Shown piece by piece: positions 44,701 to 53,700 of a stretch of DNA of 64,000 nucleotides (the first letter of the stretch is position 1; the number at the start of each line of letters is the position of its first letter). The position numbers and the translations under genes are program-made. Origin of the DNA: Mimachlamys varia (Eukaryota > Mollusca > Bivalvia > Pectinida > Pectinidae); the NCBI GenBank assembly GCA_947623455.1, contig OX392541.1:4168701-4232700 (forward strand), written 5' to 3'. The notes beneath the pieces are model-generated. The model ran no database searches. It was not told where the DNA came from and saw only the letters and a program-made list of their open reading frames with translations.

Positions 44701-47700
44701 GATCAGACTAACAGTACGTAAAAACGTCCGTATAGCGGCTTGACCAGGTGTAGACTACACCCAATACCTTCAGGTAAGGCAGCTAAACACCTTCGGGACA
44801 AGTTGTCTTGCTCCACAAGCTTACAGAGAAGTCAGCTTGACCCCTCTACAAATCCATGTTCACAATAGTACCAATACACACACTCCGCACATACATGTAC
44901 ACGCGCACCGCATACAACGGGAGAGGGTGTCCTTTAATGACCTTGTTGTTGATATGATGTTAAAAACATAATTAAATTAAACCAAACTAAATCAAAACTA
45001 GTACATGCTTAACCAGAAACGCAAACAGATGAGTTTCTAATGTCTACCAAAGTTAAATTTGTCCCACGGAAGATAAGAAAATACCAAAGATAGAACAAAA
45101 CCATAATTTGACCAGGTGTTCAGAAAAGGCGTTTTTTTGGGTGGAGAAACATAGCTTTTAAAGCATGACAATGGATTCTTTACTCAAACATTAGCTAGTC
45201 GATCCATACTTACCAGAGCAGTTTCAAACTTTGCTCTTCAGAATATTCTTCACAAACCGATTTCTAGTTATGACGGTGATAGGAAACAGTCAAAAGAGAT
45301 AATAAGTGAATAGTTCATTCCATGCATGTGCTACACAATGTAGAAAAAGTTCCTGGCTTGTTTTGTTAGAATGATCAAGCAATGGGAGAGGACTTTGGCT
45401 AAGAGAAGCATGTGTGAGTTGCAGAATTGCTATTTAGAAGAAAGCCTCATTTGTTTCTTTATACCAGTTGCTTCCCCACATGGTGGTGAGGTTGTTCCAT
45501 GGTATTCCCGGACTCTCCGGACTGTTCCTCGCCTCACTATTTAGCGCGTCCCTAAGGTAAGTTATGATCGGTTATTTCATCAGAATAAAGCAGAGAGGAT
45601 TTTCGATATTCATGTAAGAAATGGCTTCTTTATATTTAAAACAAGATACGGCATTTCACCCAACGGCTTTACGCATATTTACGTTGGTTTCTTAGCAATG
45701 AAATGACGTCGCAATGGAAATGAAATATACCTACCCAAAAGGGCTGAAACGGATCCTGTTAACGAAATTTCCATATGCACTAAAAATAAGTTTTTATGTT
45801 CCTAAAGAGGCATGGTGGCTGGGTAGTGCTAGAAATTGTAGAACGCTAGCTGTGAGCGCCAAAATGGCAGCACCGGTTGTGCCGGAGAATTGAGAGCAAT
45901 ATTGGCTGATTTCTAAGGCCCTACTACCACAGATAAGAATTTGTGAACTGCTTTGATGCCATGAATAAACGGTATATAAGAACCTCGAATTATTATTATT
46001 ATTAAAGGGATAAAACAAGTGTTATTCAATTTCGGCATTTCCTGAACAATCATCTCTGAATTATAAAGTTACACCCATATCATTGTGTTTTACACGTTAA
46101 TTTTCAGCACGATTTCATCTGGACTAAGTTGTCTTAGCGCCCAGACTGTCGAAGACTTCCTCAAACCGTGTTTTAAGGATATATCCGACAGAAAAGCCAC
46201 AGCCATAGCGAAGATGTCAGGTATACAATGTATAATGCTGTGATATATGCGTAGGTCTTATGCTATTTGTCCTGTGACTGACACCATATTACAATGTATG
46301 TCATGTCATATATGTAACTATTTTGCTTTTCCGATTAGTTGTGATGGGTATTATAATACTGATTCTATTTTTATTTTTTGTGCAAATGCTTTATCTATCT
46401 ATTATGTAAATCAAATTTTGCAATTATTCGCTCAACATCATAAAATATCAAGAAATATATAGATAGAAACAAAATGCGAGTAGCTCCTAACCAGAACATG
46501 TTTTCACAATTTCACAGTAAAAGTACAAAATATATGAGATAGTATATTTCAGTTGTGTTGTACGGGGGACTCTCCTTAGCCGTCACAGCTATGATAGCCA
46601 ATGTACCGGGATCACTTAGTCAGGTACGTAGTCCAGTTACCGGGATCACTGAGTCAGGTACGTAGTCCAGTTACCGGGATCACTTAGTCAGGTACGTAGT
46701 CCAGTTACCGGGATCACTTAGTCAGGTACGTAGCCCAGGTACCGGGATCACTTAGTCAGGTACGTAGCCCAGGTACCGGGATCACTTAGTCAGGTACGTA
46801 ACCCAGGTACCGGGATCACTTAGTCAGGTACATAGTCCAGTTACCGGGATCACTTAGTCAGGTACGTAACCCAGGTACCGGGATCACTTAGTCAGGTACG
46901 AAGTCCAGTTACCGGGATCACTTAGTCAGGTACGTAACCCAGGTACCGGGATCACTTAGTCAGGTACGTAACCCAGGTACCGGGATCACTTAGTCAGGTA
47001 CGTAACCAAGGTACCGGGATCACTTAGTCAGGGACGTAACCCAGGTACCGGGATCACTTAGTCAGGTACGTAGCCAGGGTACCGGGATCACTTAGTCAGG
47101 TACGTAGCCCAGATACCGGGATCACTTAGTCAGGTACGTAGTCAAGGTACCGGGATCACTTAGTCAGGTACGTAGCCCAGATACCGGGATCACTTAGTCA
47201 GGTACGTAGCCAAGGTACCGGGATCACTTAGTCAGGTACGTAGCCCAGATACCGGGATCACTTAGTCAGGTACGTAACCAAGGTACCGGGATCACTTAGT
47301 CAGGTACGTAACCAAGGTACCGGGATCACTTAGTCAGGTACGTAACCCAGGTACTGGGATCACTTAGTCAGGTACGTAACCCAGGTACCGGGATCACTTA
47401 GTCAAGTACGTAGACAAGGTACCGGGATCACTCAGACAGGTACGTAGACAAGGTACATATAATGTACCGGGATCACTTAGGCAGGTACGTAGCCCAGGTA
47501 CCGGGATCACTTAGTCAAGTACGTAGCCAGGGTACCGGGATCACTTAGTCAGGTACGTAACCAAGGTACCGGGATCACTTAGTCAGGTACGTAACCAAGG
47601 TACCGGGATCACTTAGTCAGGTACGTAGACAAGGTACCGGGATCACTTAGGCAGGTACGTAGCCCAGGTACCGGGATCACTTAGTCAAGTACGTAGCCAG

Positions 47701-50700
47701 GGTACCGGGATCACTTAGTCAGGTACGTAACCAAGGTACCGGGATCACTTAGTCAGGTACGTAGACAAGGTACCGGGATCACTTAGGCAGGTACGTAGCC
47801 CAGGTACCGGGATCACTTAGTCAGGTACGTAACCCAGGTACCGGGATCACTTAGTCAGGTACGTAGACAAGGTACCGGGATCACTTAGTCAGGTACGTAA
47901 CCAAGGTACCGGGATCACTTAGTCAGGTACGTAGACAAGGTACCGGGATCACTTAGTCAGGTACGTAGACAAGGTACCGGGATCACTTAGTCAGGTACGT
48001 AACCCAGGTACCGGGATCACTTAGTCAGGTACGTAGACAAGGTACCGGGATCACTTAGTCAGGTACGTAACCAAGGTACCGGGATCACTTAGTTAGGTAC
48101 GTAGCCCAGATACCGGGATCACTTAGTCAGGTACGTAGCCAAGGTACCGGGATCACTTAGTCAGGTTCGTAACCAAGGTACCGGGATCACTTAGTCAGGT
48201 ACGTAACCAAGGTACCGGGATCACTTAGTCAGGTACGTAACCCAGGTACTGGGATCACTTAGTCAGGTACGTAGCCAGGGTACCAGGATCACTTAGTCAG
48301 GTACGTAGTCCAGTTACCGGGATCACTTAGTCAGGTACGTAACCCAGGTACCGGGATCACTTAGTCAGGTACGTAACCAAGGTACCGGGATCACTTAGTC
48401 AGGTACGTTACCAAGGTACCGGGATCACTTAGTCAGGTACGTAACCAAAAGTACCGGGATCACTTAGTCAGGTACGTAGCCCAGGTACCGGAATCACTTA
48501 GTCAGGTACGTAGCCAAGGTACCGGGATCACTTAGTCAGGTACGTAACCAAGGTAACGGGATCACTTAGTCAGGTACGTAGCCCAGATACCGGGATCACT
48601 TAGTCAGGTACGTAGCCAAGGTACCGGGATCACTTAGTCAAGTACGTAGCCCAGATACCGGGATCACTTAGTCAGGTACGTAGCCAAGGTACCGGGATCA
48701 CTTAGTCAGGTACGTAGCCAAGGTACCGGGATCACTTAGTCAGGTACGTAACCAAGGTACCGGAATCACTTAGTCAGGTACGTTACCAAGGTACCGGGAT
48801 CACTTAGTCAGGTACGTAACCAAGGTACCGGGATCACTTAGTCAGGTACGTAACCAAGGTACCGGGATCACTTAGTCAGGTACGTAACCAAGGTACCGGG
48901 ATCACTTAGTCAGGTACGTAACCCAGGTACTGGGATCACTTAGTCAGGTACGTAGCCAGGGTACCGGGATCACTTAGTCAGGTACGTAGCCCAGATACCG
49001 GGATCACTTAGTCAGGTACGTAACCAAGGTACCGGGATCACTTAGTCAGGTACGTAACCCAGGTACCGGGATCACTTGGTCAGGTACGTAGCCCAGGTAC
49101 CGGGATCACTTAGTCAGGTACAAATGTACGTAGCCAGGGTACCGGGATCACTTAGTCAGGTACGTAACCCAGGTACCGGGATCACTTAGTCAGGTACGTA
49201 GCCCAGGTACCGGGATCACTAAGTCAGGTACGTAACCCAGGTACCGGGGTCACTTAGTCAGGTACGTAGCCCAGGTACCGGGATCACTTAATCAGGTACG
49301 TAGCCCAGGTACCGGGATCACTTAGTCAGGTACGTAGCCCAGGTACCGGGATCACTAAGTCAGGTACGTAACCAAGGTACCGGGGTCACTTAATCAGGTA
49401 CGTAGCCCAGATACCGGGGTCACTTAATCAGGTACGTAGCCCAGATACCGGGATCACTTAATCAGGTACGTAGCCAATGTACCGGGATCACTTAATCAGG
49501 TACGTAGCCAATGTACCGGGATCACTTAGTCAGGTACGTAGCCAATGTACCGGGATCACTTAGGCAGGTACGTAGCCAAGGTACCGGGATCACTTAGTCA
49601 GGTACGTAACCCAGGTACCGGGATCACTTAGTCAGGTACGTAGTCCAGTTACCGGGATCACTAAGTCAGGTACGTAGACAAGGTACCGGGATCACTTAGT
49701 CAGGTACGTAGCCAAGGTACCGGGATCACTTAGGCAGGTACGTAGCCATGGCTGCAGGTGAATATAAGACTTTTAAAAACTAGAATTCCTGTACTTTCGC
49801 TTTCGATATCGCTCTACTTGGAACAGATATAGGTCGCACCTCATCATTCTACAGAAAACAGTGTGCCTTTTGTTGTTAGTACATGTATATATTTCTTTCG
49901 GGGGATTGTCCCGGAAAACATTTCCCCGTACGACTGATAACCAATGTGACAAGCGAAACTAACGTCTAGATCTAGTCACTGTTTACAGGTGTGGCACCCC
50001 GCTGTTTGTTTTCACCAACGACATGATGATACGTAGACATATTGAAGTAAATTTGGACAACACGAGGTTGTTTACTTTACGGAACAATCCTCTCTCGCGT
50101 TATGGCACAACCAGCCGATAAGTAATGGTAACAACTATATATAAATGCATGTACACAACAAAACGCGAATTTAAGAGCGGCCCAGGTCTGGTTTCATTAA
50201 CTGGCTTTACATTGTAACATATTTTATAATTAGAAAATAACAAATTAGTTTAATATACTGTTGAGGAGCCGAAACTGTTTTTTTGTGAGGGGAACAAAAT
50301 AACTTTGTTAACTTCTGAAGAAGTTTGGTTGTAAATGTATAGATAGATATACGGCTAAACTCTGATCAGTATAGCCTTATCGGAACCCTTTTTATAAAAA
50401 ATATTTTAACCAAATAAATACACGAAGAAATAAGTTATAAAGATGATGTACCCATATAATAGATATAAGTTGCATAGGCTAAATTTTCCACACATGACAA
50501 GTTTTTATATTCATATGATTAATTTCCCCTTATTTTCACACAAAATGCTGACTTTTCATTGGTCGAAATTTGTTTTTCATACCTCTACGAAAAATTCCAA
50601 ACAAAAATGATGATGATACGCCTCCTAGAACTACTTTTTACCCTGTCGGCCTTAGGCCTACATCATCGAAGTGTATATTCCAAGTTTCTATCAACAAACA

Positions 50701-53700
50701 ACCAACACAAGCCATCTTAGTGTGAATATAAAACATAACGAAGGAAAATAAATAAGAGAATACCGAAGCGTTAACATAATCATAATCTAAACTCAAAATC
50801 GATTAAACCAGGGGCAAAATATGAACCAAGGAAAAATTCACATGGAGATCCTTGCAAAAGTGCAAGAGAATAAGACCAGGTGTTCCGGAAGAGTAAGCGT
50901 CTTCTGCTTCATCGACGACACCCGCCATGTAAATCTTTGTCGCATCCAAGTAAACATCAAGTTCTCTAAATGAGAACCGAGTATCATTGTCAATCACAAC
51001 AAGTAAACACACTAATGATCATACTCAAAAACTTCCATTTTCATATCACTTAAATATACAGAATATTTCTCAATGAGACAAAGATGACGACCATAAAACT
51101 TTCCCATAGTTCTGATCAACCTGCATCTCTAAAATACCGAATCAACTGCGACATGTAAACACCATTGGTTGGAGAAGCAGGGATGTTACTATCAACAATG
51201 GACGTAGAGAACAACGATAGTGACTTTATTATCTTAAACGTATCCCCTGTTGTTTTTTTTTCAACTCAGACACAGCCCCCCCCCCCTACTAAACACACGC
51301 GTCTGTCACTGTTACGAAAATAAAACCCTAGTCATACGTGTAGCCTTTCTAGTAGGTCTTGGCCAAAAGAAACTGTGTGATTATTATCGTTAACATAAAT
51401 TAAGGCTGTCAGAAGACACAGAACGTACAATCGATGGGTAGGTAGGTAACTGGGGCTGCGCCAAGTAGTCAGATAGCACAGATGTGGCTAAGCGGATTCA
51501 TAGTTATGTTTCCATACCCCTATGAAACTAAAACAATATTGACATCAATGCCTAATTGTTCAAAAAATGTAATTGATTGATATCTAAAATCATAGATGAA
51601 AGTCAGTGTTTGTGACATTTCGTGTTAGACATTAAATGAACAAAGATATTTCTACACACCTGGTTAAGCATGAATTTGTAAACACAGCACATATCTTTTA
51701 CCAATTGTAACTATAATTGTATATTGTATAACACGAACTGGTAGTAATTTTAGGTTATTTCGGGGTAACAACTTTGGTGGAGATATATCTAAGGCTATTC
51801 AATGGTTTCCCGTTAAATATCAAATATATTTTCGAAATTTCCAAAAGTCTCATATAATATTTTAAAGTTACAACTGATTGCGACGGAGTGCTTAAGGCTT
51901 TAAGAATATTTATAAGCCAAAGGATGAAGTTCTATTTTTTGTTCAAAATATAGTAAAAATACAAAAACAATAATAAAATCCATTAGATATCTTTTAATTT
52001 TCAAAATACTGTAAAAGTTTTTTTAATTTCCTCACTTTATATTATTTGATTCTAGAATAACGAAAACATAGTACACAAATGGTGCGCAATGATAAAGGAC
52101 CCAAACTTATATCATCACTAGTGATGATATCACCATACAGTATCATCACTAGTGAAGCAGTGATGATCTAAGTTTTATCAAATTGATAATTTATGATATT
52201 TCACTGGTAAAAATGTAATAGAATAACGTAACATACAGTAAATACAGATGCACGTCTACATTACCGATATCATTTTTTCCATTCCAGATAAGTGGTTCAA
52301 TTCTCAATTGTTTGGGAGGTCCTATCGCCGGCATGTTTTTTCTTTCCATATTCTGCCCATGGGCCACAAAAAAGGTAAGCATCCAATTTTCAGGAAAAAA
52401 TAAAAGTAGCAAAATAATGGTTCAAATCTCAACTGTTTGGGAGGGCCAATCGCCGGCATGTTCTTTTCATATTCTGCCCATTGGCTTTAAAAAAGGTAGG
52501 CATCTGTTTTTCAGAAAAAAAAATCCTTAAAAGTAGCAAACATGATAACTACCAATTTCAGGGTTTCCTTATTGGAGGAGCAATGTCCATATTGTTTGTA
52601 CTGTGGATATCACTCGGATTAAACTTCTTCACGTCAGCACCAAGTCAGCCATGGCTACCACCAAACCCAACTGACCACTGCTTTCTCAACTCGACTCTAA
52701 CAAATACAACCAGCATGATCAATTCATCTTTACCTATCAACGACTTAGCCTCACGAATCGCGTCATACCAAAAGAAAATGGATGTGTTCAATTCAATAGA
52801 ACCGTAAGCAAACGTTTATTATACATACAATATAACAGTACAAACTGTACAATGAAATTTCATACCTTATAGAGTATTTAACAGGGAAACACAAAGTATG
52901 CTTTTCCTTCAAGTTTTGAAGGTTTTAAAAAAATTGAAGTTGTTGTTTCAGTACCCATATTATTCAACAGTTTTAGGTTTTTTATGAATTATAATGATAT
53001 GAAAACTATTGGTTTATTTTTTGACCAGAACATTACTAGGATCTACTGGTCATCAAACGCCATCAGCTACTTATTTAATATATACATGTATCAAAACGAT
53101 TCCCTAGCATTTTTTTATGGAAACCTCATACACAGTATGTGTATAAAGCTTTATGAAACTACATGTAAATAAAAAACATATTTCCATATCACGATAAATC
53201 TAATATGGCCCCACTTTCTTCAGCTCTCATTGGCTAAAGCATTGTCACATATTCAAATATCTAATATAAAGATAAGAACATTTGATTCTGTCAATATGGT
53301 GTTATACCAACCTAGTAGAATATAAAATAGTGACCTCGGGCTTCTCCCTCGGTTAATATTTGATTCAACAAGGTGGGTATAAAACCATACTGACCTCACC
53401 AATGTTCCATAATTGATACGTATGTCCTACATTTCAGTTAACATATCTTTTTTGACTTTGTCCAGACAAGGTATTGACAAGCTATATTCGGTTTCGTTTC
53501 GATGGTTTGGAGCACTGGGAGTGTTGATGCCTATTGTTGTTGGTGCTTTAATGAGCCTCTTAACAGGTACACTCTGATATCTAAATAAAGATTTTGATAA
53601 ACGTACTATCGTAAAAAATCATAGAATTATATACAATAAACCAGCACACATAAAAATATATTATATAGACGAATTTGATACAATTAACAACCGACAGACA

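Noticed and set aside
1..49749. Regularly spaced repeats that might suggest a CRISPR array
   Set aside because: The units are contiguous with no unique spacers, the genome is clearly eukaryotic, and the shorter arrays are visibly derived from exon boundaries.
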